From Shewanella gelidimarina (GTDB lineage: Bacteria; Pseudomonadota; Gammaproteobacteria; Enterobacterales; Shewanellaceae): a stretch of 64,000 nt of DNA. Positions 47,719-57,700 of this stretch are shown here, piece after piece. The DNA lies in assembly GCF_023283945.1 (NCBI RefSeq), contig NZ_JAKIKW010000008.1, positions 62,001 through 126,000 on the forward strand. Direction: 5' to 3'. The notes below the pieces were generated by a model, which worked only from the letters and a program-made list of their open reading frames with translations, was not told where the DNA came from and searched no databases. Made by a program: the position numbers and the translations under genes. How positions within the stretch are numbered: position 1 is the stretch's first letter; each line of letters opens with the position of its first letter.

Positions 47719-48993
47719 TTAGACAGCCTGTTTCTTAAACAACTCTCTAAACACTGGATAGATATCTTCGGCTTGTTTTATGTGTTGAACCGCAATATTA
47801 GCGTGTGTCTTCTGTAATGTTTCGTACTCTCGCCACAGTGTTTGATGCGCTCTATTTGTGATCTCGATATAGCTAAAATATCTCACGACAGGCAATAGCT
47901 GCTTTTCGAGTATGTGATGACAAGATGGTGAGTCATCCGCCCAGTTGTCGCCATCAGAGGCTTGTGCCGCATATATATTCCACTCATTTGCTGGATAACG
48001 CTTTTGTTGGATCTCATGCATTAATTTAAGTGCACTTGAAACAATGGTGCCACCCGTTTCTTGTGAGTAAAAGAATTCGTGTTCGTCAACCTCCTTTGCT
48101 TGGGTGTGGTGGCGGATATATACAACATCCAAGTTCTTATAGGTGCGAGTAAGAAACAGGTATAGCAAGATATAAAAACGCTTTGCCATGTCTTTGGTTG
48201 CTTGATCCATTGAACCTGAAACATCCATAAGGCAGAACATGACTGCTTGGCTTGAAGGGACTTCACGCTTAGCATAATTGTTATAACGTAAATCAAAAGT
48301 GTCGATAAAGGGGACTTTTTTAATTCTTCGTTGTAGATCGTCTATCTGTGCTTTAAGGGATAGAATGCGTTCAGCGTTAGAACCTGCTGTGCCTTCAAGT
48401 TCCATCAGTTCTTGTTGCAGTTCTTTTAGCATGCGCTTTTTTGATGAGGTCATCGTCATGCGGCGTGCAATCGAAGATCGTAATGAGCGGACAATATTGA
48501 TATTGGCGGGCACGCCATTATTGGTGAAACCTGCTCTATAGACTTGATATTCAACTAGTTTATTAAGTCGATTGTTCTGCAGGTTAGGCAGCTCTAAATC
48601 TTCAAACAGTAACTCCAAATATTCATCTTTTGAGATTTCAAATACAAATTCGTCATTTCCCTCGCCAGAATCAGAAGCTTCACCTTGTCCAGCACCTTGA
48701 CCATTGCCTGATGGGGGCCTTTCAATTTGATCACCCCGGCTAAACTTATCATTTCCTGGATGAACCCGTTCTCGTACTCCGCCTTGACCTTGGTGAAACG
48801 TGGGCTCGCTTATGTCACGGGTGGGTATGCTTATTTTCTCGCCCTTATCGACGTCTGTCACACTACGGCGTGTCACAGCATCACTGACCGCTTTTTTTAT
48901 CTGCTTTTTGTAGCGATGAATAAATCGCTGTCGATTGACGGTACTCTTGCCTTTTGCATTGAGCCTTCTATCTATGAAATTTGCCATGCGCAC
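47719..48993 (-). CDS. yeaH: DUF444 / YeaH-YhbH family protein with VWA-like domain
   Basis: A 424-residue cytosolic DUF444 protein. The N-terminus is basic and disordered ([20 protein letters not shown]; Gly/Gln/Ser-rich about 80-105). The C-terminal half contains a von Willebrand A-type domain with MIDAS-like [15 protein letters not shown] near 250-264 and, later, [13 protein letters not shown] near 321. VWA proteins of this kind pair with ATPases, here PrkA. Middle gene of the operon, 46 bases after prkA. Start ATG at 48993 after GGAGGTG. Confidence 0.93.
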   Translation of the reverse strand: MRMANFIDRRLNAKGKSTVNRQRFIHRYKKQIKKAVSDAVTRRSVTDVDKGEKISIPTRDISEPTFHQGQGGVRERVHPGNDKFSRGDQIERPPSGNGQGAGQGEASDSGEGNDEFVFEISKDEYLELLFEDLELPNLQNNRLNKLVEYQVYRAGFTNNGVPANINIVRSLRSSIARRMTMTSSKKRMLKELQQELMELEGTAGSNAERILSLKAQIDDLQRRIKKVPFIDTFDLRYNNYAKREVPSSQAVMFCLMDVSGSMDQATKDMAKRFYILLYLFLTRTYKNLDVVYIRHHTQAKEVDEHEFFYSQETGGTIVSSALKLMHEIQQKRYPANEWNIYAAQASDGDNWADDSPSCHHILEKQLLPVVRYFSYIEITNRAHQTLWREYETLQKTHANIAVQHIKQAEDIYPVFRELFKKQAV

Positions 48994-49039
48994 CTCCGAG
49001 CCTAAATAGTAGGGGAGTCATCTCCCCCATTTGGCTTTC

Positions 49040-50974
49040 TTAAGAAGACTTTCTGACTCTCAGATACCATTCTGACAGCAATCTAACTTGCTTTTGTGTA
49101 TAGCCTTTTTCCATCATACGGTTAACAAAATCATCATGCTTACGTTGATCATCAGTCGATGTCTTGCCATTAAATGAGATTACCGGAAGCAGATCTTCAG
49201 TGTTAGAAAACATCTTTTTCTCAATCACCGTTCTGAGTTTTTCATAGCTAGTCCACAATGGGTTAGTGCCTTCGTTATTGGCTCTAGCTCGAAGTACAAA
49301 GTTAACAATTTCGTTCCTGAAGTCTTTTGGATTGCTGATCCCCGCAGGCTTTTCAATTTTTTCAAGTTCAGCATTTAACGCTGCTCTATCGAATAATTGA
49401 CCGGTTTCTGGATCTCTGTATTCCTGATCTTGAATCCAAAAATCAGCATAGATAACATAACGGTCAAAAATGTTTTGTCCGTATTCAGAATAGGATTCAA
49501 GATAAGCTGTTTGGATTTCTTTTCCAATAAATTCAACGTACTTAGGAATAAGGTAGCCCTTTAGAAATTCTAAATACCGTTCAGCAGTTTCTGATGGGAA
49601 TTGCTCTTGCTCGATTTGACGCTCCAGTACATAAAAGAGATGCACAGGATTTGCGGCAATTTCTGTATTGTCAAAATTGAATACCTTGGACAGAATTTTA
49701 AATGAGAAACGCGTTGATAGTCCTAACATGCCTTCATCCACACCAGCATAATCACGATACTCTTGATATGATTTCGCTTTAGGGTCGGTATCTTTGAGGC
49801 TTTCGCCGTTATACACCCGCATTTTGGAGTAAATAGAGGAGTTTTCTGGCGCAACCACACGTGAAAGTACACTGAATTGAGCCAAGGTTTCCAGAGTACC
49901 TGGGGCACAAGGCGTATTTGCTAACTCTGAGTTTGTCAGTAGCTTTTCGTAAATGCGTACCTCTTCTGATAAGCGCAAGCAATAAGGCACTTTAACGATA
50001 TAGACTCGGTCTAAGAATGCTTCATTGGTTTTATTATTCCTAAAGGTTGTCCACTCTGATTCATTAGAGTGAGCCAGAATGATGCCACCAAAGGGCAGGG
50101 CGGAAAGCCCCTCTGTACCGTTATAATTACCTTCTTGAGTTGCAGTAAGTAGAGGGTGAAGCACTTTAATCGGTGCTTTAAACATCTCTACAAATTCCAT
50201 TAGACCCTGGTTTGCACGGCATAATGCGCCTGAATAGGAATAGGCGTCTGCATCATTTTGTGCAAAATGTTCCAACTGTCGAATATCGACTTTACCGACC
50301 AAAGATGAAATGTCTTGATTGTTTTCATCACCAGGCTCAGTTTTTGCGATAGCTAGCTGATCTAAAATTGAAGGGTAGACTTTGACTACTTTGAATTTTG
50401 AAATATCACCACCAAACTCGTGCAGACGTTTAACTGCCCAAGGCGACATGATACTTTTTAAGTAACGTTTTGGTATGTTGTACTCTTGCTTAAGAATTTG
50501 GCCGTCTTCTTCAAGATTAAATAGACAAAATGGGTGGTCATTCACAGGGCTGCGAACACCGTCTGCGGTCAGTACGTAAATAGGTACATTTTGCATTAAT
50601 GCTTTAAGCTTTTCTGCCAATGAGGATTTCCCCCCTCCCACAGGCCCTAAGAGATAGAGGATCTGTTTCGATTCTTCCAGCCCTTGGGCCGAATGTTTCA
50701 AATAGGCCACAATCTGTTCAATGGCCTCTTCCATACCATAAAAGTCTTTAAAAGCAGGATATCTGGAAACCAGACGGTTGGAAAATAGCCGACTTAGAAT
50801 AGGCTCTTTTGACGTATCAATTAACTCTGGCTTACCAATGGCAATTATTAGTCGTTCAGCTGCTGATGCAAATGCGCTATGGTCCTCTTTACATATGCTT
50901 AAAAAATCTTCTAATGAATACTCTTCATCAAGTTTTTTTTCATAACGTTGTTGGTAATGCTCGAAAATACCCAT
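49040..50974 (-). CDS. prkA: PrkA-type AAA+ protein / serine kinase (YeaG)
   Basis: A 644-residue PrkA, full length. It has an AAA+ core with Walker A GPVGGGKS (110-117), an arginine-finger region, and a C-terminal kinase-like domain after about 400. YeaG of E. coli is a stress and starvation protein under sigma-S and nitrogen control; kinase activity and later protease activity were described for homologues. The ATG at 50974, after a GGGGGTGG ribosome site, replaces a longer in-frame start at 50992 because it gives the conserved MGIFEHYQQRYE. First of the operon, with a 453-base gap upstream. Confidence 0.94.
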   Translation of the reverse strand: MGIFEHYQQRYEKKLDEEYSLEDFLSICKEDHSAFASAAERLIIAIGKPELIDTSKEPILSRLFSNRLVSRYPAFKDFYGMEEAIEQIVAYLKHSAQGLEESKQILYLLGPVGGGKSSLAEKLKALMQNVPIYVLTADGVRSPVNDHPFCLFNLEEDGQILKQEYNIPKRYLKSIMSPWAVKRLHEFGGDISKFKVVKVYPSILDQLAIAKTEPGDENNQDISSLVGKVDIRQLEHFAQNDADAYSYSGALCRANQGLMEFVEMFKAPIKVLHPLLTATQEGNYNGTEGLSALPFGGIILAHSNESEWTTFRNNKTNEAFLDRVYIVKVPYCLRLSEEVRIYEKLLTNSELANTPCAPGTLETLAQFSVLSRVVAPENSSIYSKMRVYNGESLKDTDPKAKSYQEYRDYAGVDEGMLGLSTRFSFKILSKVFNFDNTEIAANPVHLFYVLERQIEQEQFPSETAERYLEFLKGYLIPKYVEFIGKEIQTAYLESYSEYGQNIFDRYVIYADFWIQDQEYRDPETGQLFDRAALNAELEKIEKPAGISNPKDFRNEIVNFVLRARANNEGTNPLWTSYEKLRTVIEKKMFSNTEDLLPVISFNGKTSTDDQRKHDDFVNRMMEKGYTQKQVRLLSEWYLRVRKSS

Positions 50975-51427
50975 AACCCACCCCCTAAACAATCTAAATA
51001 GAATGAGAGGCTGATAACAGTGGCCTCCTACTATTAAGGTTAGACCTAATTTGGTAGGGCTGAGATAAAAAAGTAAATAAAAACAATAAGAAATAGTTGC
51101 AATTGCAATAGTTGCAGATGAGAATAATAGTGTAATAACGTGTTTTTATTTAAAATAATGACCCTTAATCAATCATTGTTTTACACTTTTAGATCCTAAC
51201 AATGCGAGAGGAATAGATCGAACCGTTAACGCGATGCTTTATCATTGTGTGTCTAGAGTGCTGAGGGGGCTTAACTAAAGTGCATTGATTTTTACGTCAT
51301 CGAAAATGAAGTCAGAATAGATAAAATCCGAGCTCATAGAAAGCTCGGATGAGTTAGTCGCTGTATATCAAGGGCAATATGTTGGTTGGCTAGTTGTTAA
51401 TGCCACATATTTGTAACCGAGGAATAA
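50975..51427. other. 453-base gap upstream of prkA
   Basis: The prkA promoter must lie here, reading leftward. A perfect 12-base palindrome TTGCAATTGCAA (51097-51108) overlaps a direct repeat of ATAGTTGCA (51093-51101 and 51108-51116). I checked the minus strand for a sigma-54 element (GG and GC 12 apart) around it and found none. The right third contains the dsbB terminator. No gene is supportable. Confidence 0.45.
51323..51350 (-). terminator. Intrinsic terminator after dsbB
   Basis: ATCCGAGCT (51326-51334) pairs perfectly with AGCTCGGAT (51342-51350); read leftward it runs into TTTTAT. Confidence 0.88.
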
Positions 51428-51952
51428 CTACTTCTTTGACCGTAAAGCAGGTACAAAAAAGATTAACCAGGCAACGAGGTATATTGAAAATGCAACAATC
51501 ATCCATTGTCCCATTGTCACACCCATCATCTCCCAGGGAATATCTGAACACATTCCCGTTGGCATAAACACGGATGGCAGCCATTCATGCAGTGGCATCC
51601 AGGTTGGAAACTCAGGTAGAAATGAACAGGTTGCAAATGGCGAAGGGTTAGTTTGCATATCCACTAATTCGAGTGCCAGTTTCAGCCCCCAAGCAGCACT
51701 TACGCCCCAAATACCCATTGCAGCTAATCTGGTGATGCGAGATTGATAACCTGTTAAACCTAAAACCGCAGCAAACAAAATGCCGAATATCGCTAATCTT
51801 TGATAGACGCACATCACACAGGGATCGAGCTTCATGACATGTTGAAAAAATAGTGCTGTTAACTCTAATGAAAGAGCAGTCGCTGCAAGCGTAAGCCAAG
51901 CGGCTCTTGATTGGGCAAAACGGATTAATACATTCAACGATAAGGTCTCCAT
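51428..51952 (-). CDS. dsbB: Disulfide bond formation protein DsbB
   Basis: A 174-residue inner-membrane oxidase that re-oxidises DsbA and passes electrons to quinone. Four transmembrane helices; the first periplasmic loop has the Cys45-Val-Met-Cys48 pair ([11 protein letters not shown]), and the second loop has Cys109 and Cys135 (FATCSF, PTGMCSD). Arg52 after the CXXC matches the quinone-interacting position. Start ATG at 51952. It follows nhaB by 74 bases with a terminator between, as in E. coli where nhaB and dsbB are adjacent. Confidence 0.95.
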   Translation of the reverse strand: METLSLNVLIRFAQSRAAWLTLAATALSLELTALFFQHVMKLDPCVMCVYQRLAIFGILFAAVLGLTGYQSRITRLAAMGIWGVSAAWGLKLALELVDMQTNPSPFATCSFLPEFPTWMPLHEWLPSVFMPTGMCSDIPWEMMGVTMGQWMIVAFSIYLVAWLIFFVPALRSKK

Positions 51953-51959
51953 TACAAAT

Positions 51960-51986
51960 AAAAAACGCCCTGATTAGGGCGTTTTA
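51960..51986 (-). terminator. Intrinsic terminator between nhaB and dsbB
   Basis: AAAACGCCCT (51962-51971) pairs with AGGGCGTTTT (51976-51985) around GATT. Read leftward it continues into TTTTTTATTTG, so it probably uncouples dsbB from nhaB. Confidence 0.88.
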
Positions 51987-52026
51987 TATGACTAACTATT
52001 ATTAAAATAGTTCAGTTACTGCATTA

Positions 52027-53613
52027 TCAATGTGCTGATACAGCACTATTGCCTACTTCTTGAACTGTGTGATGGATCAGTATTCCAGTATCGTAAAAAT
52101 ATTGGGTCATCTGTTCTAATCCACCAAACTGTATCGCAAGTATACCAACGATAGATAACACAATCGTATAAGGTAGTGCCATCCACACCATACGTCCGTA
52201 TGACAGACGAATGAGAGGAGCGATAGCTGAAGTGAGGAGGAACAGGAATGCTGCCTGACCATTGGGCGTTGCTACTGACGGAAGGTTAGTTCCGGTGTTA
52301 ATCGCAACCGCCAAAAGATCAAACTGATCTCTTGTGATTTGACCATCAAGCAATGCTGCTTTCACTTCATTGATATATACAGTGCCGACAAACACGTTAT
52401 CGCTCACCATTGAAAGCAGACCGTTGGCTATATAGAAAATAACTAACTGGGTGTTGCCTTCGTAACTTAGCGCCCATTGAATTACTGGGGCGAAAAGATG
52501 TTGATCGATAATTACACCGACAATAGCAAAGAAAACGGCTAATAACGCGGTAAACGGCAAGGCTTCTTCAAATGCTTTTCCGAGAGCGTGCTCATTTGTC
52601 ACACCATTAAAGGCGGTGGTCAAAATGATAACCGATAGACCAATTAAACCAACCGATGCCAAGTGCAGCGCTAGTCCCAAAATTAGCCAAATACCGACAA
52701 GCGCTTGAACGACCAATTTCATCTTATCGTGATTAGTACGATGAGTGTCTTCGTGAGCCGCATAGTCAGATAAAATCTTATGCACGGCATCGGGTAACTG
52801 CTTACCATAATCAAAAACTTTAAATTTTTCGACAAGGTAACAAGTCAGAATACCCGCAAAGAAAACAGGCACTGTCACAGGGGACATACGTAATGCGAAT
52901 TCAGCGAACTGCCAATTTGCTTGAGCAGCGATAATGAGGTTCTGTGGTTCGCCCACCATCGTACAAACGCCGCCTAATGCAGTACCAATTCCCGCGTGCA
53001 TAAGTAAGTTACGTAGAAAGCCTCTAAATGCTTCTAGCTCCTCTTCACATAACTGGTTTTTGCCATCGTTAGTATGGTCATGGTTATCATTAAAGTTTTT
53101 GCCCGATGCCACTTTGTGGTAAATCGAATAGAAACCTACCGCGACAGCAATAATGACTGCGATCACCGTTAATGCGTCTAGAAATGCTGATAAAAAAGCA
53201 GATGCGACACAAAACATGATAGACACGGCGACTTTAGATCGCACCTTAGTAATCATTTTGGTAAAGGCAAACAGCAGTAGCTGCTTCATGAAGTAAATGC
53301 CAGCAACCATAAATATTAACAGTAGCAATACTTCTAGATTTGCTTCTATTTCATGCAGTACTTGACTCGGGGATGTCATGCCGATAATCACGGCTTCGAT
53401 AGCAAGCAACCCACCGGGTTGCAAAGGGTAGCATTTAAGTGCCATAGCAAGGGTAAAGATAAATTCTAAGACCAGCAGCCAACCCGCAACAAACGGGTTA
53501 ATATAAAACACAACTGGGTTGATCACTAGAAACGATAATATAGCGAATTTGAACCACTTCGGCGAATTGCCTAGGAAGTTATCAAGAAACGCGTGACTCA
53601 TTGTCACAGGCAT
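52027..53613 (-). CDS. nhaB: Na+/H+ antiporter NhaB
   Basis: A 528-residue NhaB, full length, with about twelve hydrophobic segments. It expels sodium in exchange for protons. Typical sequences: [20 protein letters not shown] near 5-24, [21 protein letters not shown] near 139-159, [19 protein letters not shown] near 219-237, and [21 protein letters not shown] near 434-454. Start ATG at 53613. Suits a marine, sodium-dependent organism. A 13-base perfect inverted repeat lies 33 bases upstream. Divergent from fadR, as in E. coli. Confidence 0.95.
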   Translation of the reverse strand: MPVTMSHAFLDNFLGNSPKWFKFAILSFLVINPVVFYINPFVAGWLLVLEFIFTLAMALKCYPLQPGGLLAIEAVIIGMTSPSQVLHEIEANLEVLLLLIFMVAGIYFMKQLLLFAFTKMITKVRSKVAVSIMFCVASAFLSAFLDALTVIAVIIAVAVGFYSIYHKVASGKNFNDNHDHTNDGKNQLCEEELEAFRGFLRNLLMHAGIGTALGGVCTMVGEPQNLIIAAQANWQFAEFALRMSPVTVPVFFAGILTCYLVEKFKVFDYGKQLPDAVHKILSDYAAHEDTHRTNHDKMKLVVQALVGIWLILGLALHLASVGLIGLSVIILTTAFNGVTNEHALGKAFEEALPFTALLAVFFAIVGVIIDQHLFAPVIQWALSYEGNTQLVIFYIANGLLSMVSDNVFVGTVYINEVKAALLDGQITRDQFDLLAVAINTGTNLPSVATPNGQAAFLFLLTSAIAPLIRLSYGRMVWMALPYTIVLSIVGILAIQFGGLEQMTQYFYDTGILIHHTVQEVGNSAVSAH

Positions 53614-53917
53614 GGAATCCTCACTCTTGTATTTTTATAGTTTGATAGTAACAACAAAATAACTAAGATTTGTTGTTACTAATAAATCAGCCAATGCTAA
53701 AGGTAAAACCTTTTGGCTAACTTAAAAAGCATTGATTACTCAAACGGCTACCTAAATCAAAAAAAATCATTTTAAATTAGCTGTTCGCGTGTTTTTTGAA
53801 CACTTTTTTGAGTTGTCGTTTCAGCGTTTGGCTAATACTCCTATTTGGGTTCCCATTTTAGATAGCTCTGGTATGATGAGTAATAGAACAATACTTACAA
53901 TTGGATAAAGTAGGCTG
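53614..53917. promoter_or_regulatory. Divergent nhaB-fadR promoter region
   Basis: 304 bases without a supportable gene. Next to nhaB is a long inverted repeat, 13-base arms at 53646-53658 and 53669-53681 with a 10-base centre. The rest is AT-rich; GTATGATGAGTAATAG near 53872 is close to the fadR start. No site matching the E. coli FadR operator was seen. Confidence 0.5.
53646..53681. repeat. Perfect 13-base inverted repeat upstream of nhaB
   Basis: Arms TAGTAACAACAAA (53646-53658) and TTTGTTGTTACTA (53669-53681), loop ATAACTAAGA. No T-run follows. It sits 33 to 68 bases upstream of the nhaB start codon, so it is either an operator or a hairpin in the nhaB leader. Confidence 0.6.
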
Positions 53918-54637
53918 ATGATAATCAATGCCAAAGGCCCTGCAAGTTTTGCAGAGAAATATATTGTGCGATCCATTTGGGACAATAAATTTCCCCCCGG
54001 CTCTATCTTGCCAGCTGAACGTGAGTTGTCAGAGTTAATCGGTGTAACCCGCACAACATTAAGAGAAGTACTGCAACGTTTAGCACGTGATGGGTGGTTA
54101 ACCATTCAACACGGAAAACCTACCCGAGTGAATAATTACTGGGAAACGTCTGGACTCAATATTCTTGAGACTATTGCCGAACTTGATCCCGATGGATTTC
54201 CTGAATTAGTCGATCAACTGTTGTCTGCACGTAGCAGTGTTAGTGGAATTTACTTCCGCGGAGCCATTCGCAACAACCCCGAACAAGCGGCTGAAGCATT
54301 ATCAAAGCTAGGCGAGCTTGAAGATACTGCACAGGCTTATGCCGATTTCGATTATGAATTACAGCATACACTGGCTTTTTCATCGGGTAATCCGCTGTAT
54401 GTATTAATCCTTAATGGATTTAAAGGTCTATATAGCAGAGTCGGTCGCTATTACTTTTCTAGTGCAGAAGCCCGCACATTAGCAATGGACTTTTATAAGC
54501 AGTTGCAACAGTTAGCAATCGATAAAAATCATGCTGATGTAGCGCTATTAATGCGAACCTACGGTATTAATAGTGGCATTATGTGGCAGAGTTTACGCGA
54601 CAATATGCCGGTAGAACTTGGTCACTCTAATACATAA
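53918..54637 (+). CDS. fadR: Fatty acid metabolism regulator FadR
   Basis: A 239-residue GntR-type regulator, same size as E. coli FadR. The N-terminal winged helix (LPAERELSELIGVTRTTLRE near 30-49, REVLQRLARDGWLTIQHGKP near 48-67) is nearly identical to E. coli and binds DNA; the C-terminal seven-helix domain binds long-chain acyl-CoA, releasing DNA. It represses fatty-acid degradation genes and activates fabA in relatives. The C-terminal domain is not longer than in E. coli, unlike the extended Vibrio form. Start ATG at 53918, giving MIINAKGPASFAEKYI. Confidence 0.96.
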   Translation: MIINAKGPASFAEKYIVRSIWDNKFPPGSILPAERELSELIGVTRTTLREVLQRLARDGWLTIQHGKPTRVNNYWETSGLNILETIAELDPDGFPELVDQLLSARSSVSGIYFRGAIRNNPEQAAEALSKLGELEDTAQAYADFDYELQHTLAFSSGNPLYVLILNGFKGLYSRVGRYYFSSAEARTLAMDFYKQLQQLAIDKNHADVALLMRTYGINSGIMWQSLRDNMPVELGHSNT

Positions 54638-54676
54638 TCAACATACCTTTTTTATGTAAGGTGATTATTGAAATCA

Positions 54677-54706
54677 AAAAAAGCCATCAAATATGATGGC
54701 TTTTTT
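54677..54706. terminator. Bidirectional terminator between fadR and tamB
   Basis: A 13-base perfect stem (54677-54689 with 54694-54706), six A at one end and six T at the other, loop AATA. Used by the convergent fadR and tamB. Confidence 0.94.
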
Positions 54707-54720
54707 GTGGGCGAGATAAC

Positions 54721-57700
54721 TTACAAGTCAAAGCTGTAGTAGATATCTAAAGATTGCTCAATCGTACCGGATACGGTTTCAAGATAGAGTTGTGACAATA
54801 AGTAATACCGCACTGTCATTTCATAACCCGGATTGAATACACCAATCCCATATTTAACCATTAGGTTCTCACCAATAAAGCCACTAATCGCAAATCGGCC
54901 GTCATCATTAGCGTCAAGCTGAACATTTGAAAAGCCAATTTTCTCGATGATCCCGGTGGCGGTATTACCAATATTGCCGATAGCACCCCCGCCAATTTGA
55001 TTACTGAGGCTGAGCGCTGCACCCATCATCAGGCCACTATTTTGATCTCCGTCGCTACTGTTAAGGCCTGTGCCTCTGATAATGTAATTTAAAATTTCTG
55101 CCTGCTCTTTGGCTGGATTTGAAAAAAGGTTAACAATGGGTTTCATTGGTGTGCCTGTGATGCGAACCCCTGCCACTACATCTTCCTCTTTTATCTCGCG
55201 AGCAGCTTCAATATTTAAATTTGGCAGATCCATAGGACCTATGAACTGCATTTCGCCAGCCCTAATTTGTAATGTTTGTCCCATGAATTTATAAGTACCA
55301 TCGATGACTTTAATTTCACCGAACAGCAGAGGGGGTCTAAAAGGACTCTGCTTTAACTCTAATTTGCCTAACAGCTTGCCATCGAGTCCCATACCATCAA
55401 CTTTAAGATTATCGCCGATGTTTAAATTGACCTCTGCCGAGACCGCTAACGGTGTGGCTTTTTTCATTTCAGTGGTGAGGCTGTCTTTAAATACCACATC
55501 TTTTGAAACGGCCACGGCACCTTCGGGTAATTGGACAATAGTGATGTGTCCAGATGGCACATTAATGTCACCTTTTACATCTACTGAGTGATCAGTGAAG
55601 CTGATATTAAGATCAGTGCCAACACTCAAAATCGCGAGGGGAGGTTGAATGACCGCGAGGTCATTACCTTTGATGTTGAAACTGCCTTTTATTTTCTTAT
55701 CTAGCCAATTAAGTTGGCCATCAATATAAGCAAGCCCATCACCCATTTTTAGCTTTCCGTCTATTTGTGCTTTTTTACCCGCAAAAGTCAGATTCAAATC
55801 AACATCTTCAACAAGGGTTGGGTTTGCCGTGGCCAATATGGAACCTTTTGTCAGGGAGATATCACCTGATGCCTGTGGGTCGTAAAGTGTGCCCCCGATG
55901 CTTAAGTTACTCGAAATGATCCCTTCTAATACTTCCAATTGAGGTAGTAGCTGTGCTAATGCTTGCAAGTTTATCTGTTGTAGCGATAGGGCACCGTCGA
56001 TGGCTCTATCTGGGGTTACGTTTATCGATAAATCAGCATTTAGGCTCGCTATCTCATCCGATTCAAATGAAACAGAGGTTTTAAGGTGTTGCTCGTTCAA
56101 GAGGCTATTAACAAGAAGAGACTTATAGTTGATAGTGACTTCGTTTTTGTTGGTGGCTTTTGCATTGAAGTCGAGGGTTCCTGGGGTAAGCTCAAGCTGC
56201 AATAAACCTGTAGGTTTACCTTGGTCAAACCATTTAAACTCCGTTGCTAATGAGGCAGGACCATGCCAGTTGACGCTGTTAGGTAACCAAGGTTCAACTA
56301 ACACCCCAACGTCTCCGATATATTCAATTTTGGCTTCACCGCTTAGCCCAAGTTTAATGGGGGCTTGTGAACATAATTGTCCACTGATATGCGATAGACA
56401 AAACGAGCTGATCTCACCCTTTGCGAGGGTTAAATCATAAAGGGCATTAAGCGGTTTATCGAGGTTAATGACACCAAGGATTGATGATAGTGATAATTGG
56501 TTAATACGCGTTGTAATGGCATTTTTTTCGTCATCGTATTGGCTATTAAGGTCAGTTTTTAGGGCTATGTCCCCTTGGGTTTCTAACTGCAATGACTGCT
56601 GATTGAGATCGCCACGAGTATTAATATTAATACTCTCTAGATTAATATCATTATAGCTAAATTTTTCAGAGGTCAGTTTAGCTGAAAATGCTTGATTATC
56701 CGCCGGTTGGTATTGGCCATTTAACGTGAGAGTGTCCAGTGCCAGTTGCTTCAGTTTTAGATTGTTAGCGAGAAGGGAGACATTAATATTTGGATGTTCA
56801 GATTCGCCCGACACATCAATATGACTATTAACTTTTCCGTTAGCATCTTGAAGCCATAAACTCAAATCTGGCACTTTTAACTCGCCAGTCAGTGCCCAAC
56901 GTCTATCCACTTCGCCTTTAATATAGAGTGAGCTTTGCAGTGCGTGAATGTTAAGTCCAGGCGAGCTTAAATACCAATGGTTATTTAGGGTTAGATCGCC
57001 ATCTAACGTAAGAGGATAACCCGCGACATCGCCGTTGAGGTTAGCGTCGGTTATTCCTAAAGACCATTGAGCATCTTTTAGCGCTAATTGCCCCGTTGTT
57101 GTCATGGCACCATTGATATCACTCTTAGGCAAGGATTGCTTTAAGCCAAAGCTGAGTTGACTTAAATCTAATTTTTCGCTCATGAAATGGGAGTTCCATG
57201 AGAGTGTTTTACCATAATTTAAGGTGCCATTTAACGCCACATTTCCCATTGAGCTTTCTATTTCAAGCTGGCTAAAATCCAATGTTTGTTCTTTGTGCTC
57301 AAACTGACTAACAACCTTTAACAATGGATGGTAATGAGAGTTAAAGTGGGTTTTGAGATCAATCTGCTGCACCTTGAGGTCCCCCTTGGTGTTTAAGTCA
57401 ATATCAGTGGCTATAAACTCAGGTTCAGCTAATGGCCATTGTAGCTTGTTCGATGTTAATGATATTGAGTAAGGTATCGTAGGTTTAGCGAGAGAAATGC
57501 TTGACGATAGTTCAAATTCAAACTGTCCTTGGCCCTGGATTTCGCTTTTAAGTTGGTTAAACCCCTGGCTTACGATGGCATGCAGTTGCTGGTTATGTAA
57601 TCCGGGTATTTCAGTGACATGATCAAGTGTGAGATCTAACTCGAAATCCATTGGATAATCTTTAGAAAGGGACATTTCTCCCTCTAAATCGACCGTGCCA

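Noticed and set aside
51090-51120. Sigma-54 promoter for prkA at the TTGCA repeats
   Set aside because: On the minus strand the GG dinucleotide required 12 bases before the GC is missing in both possible registers.
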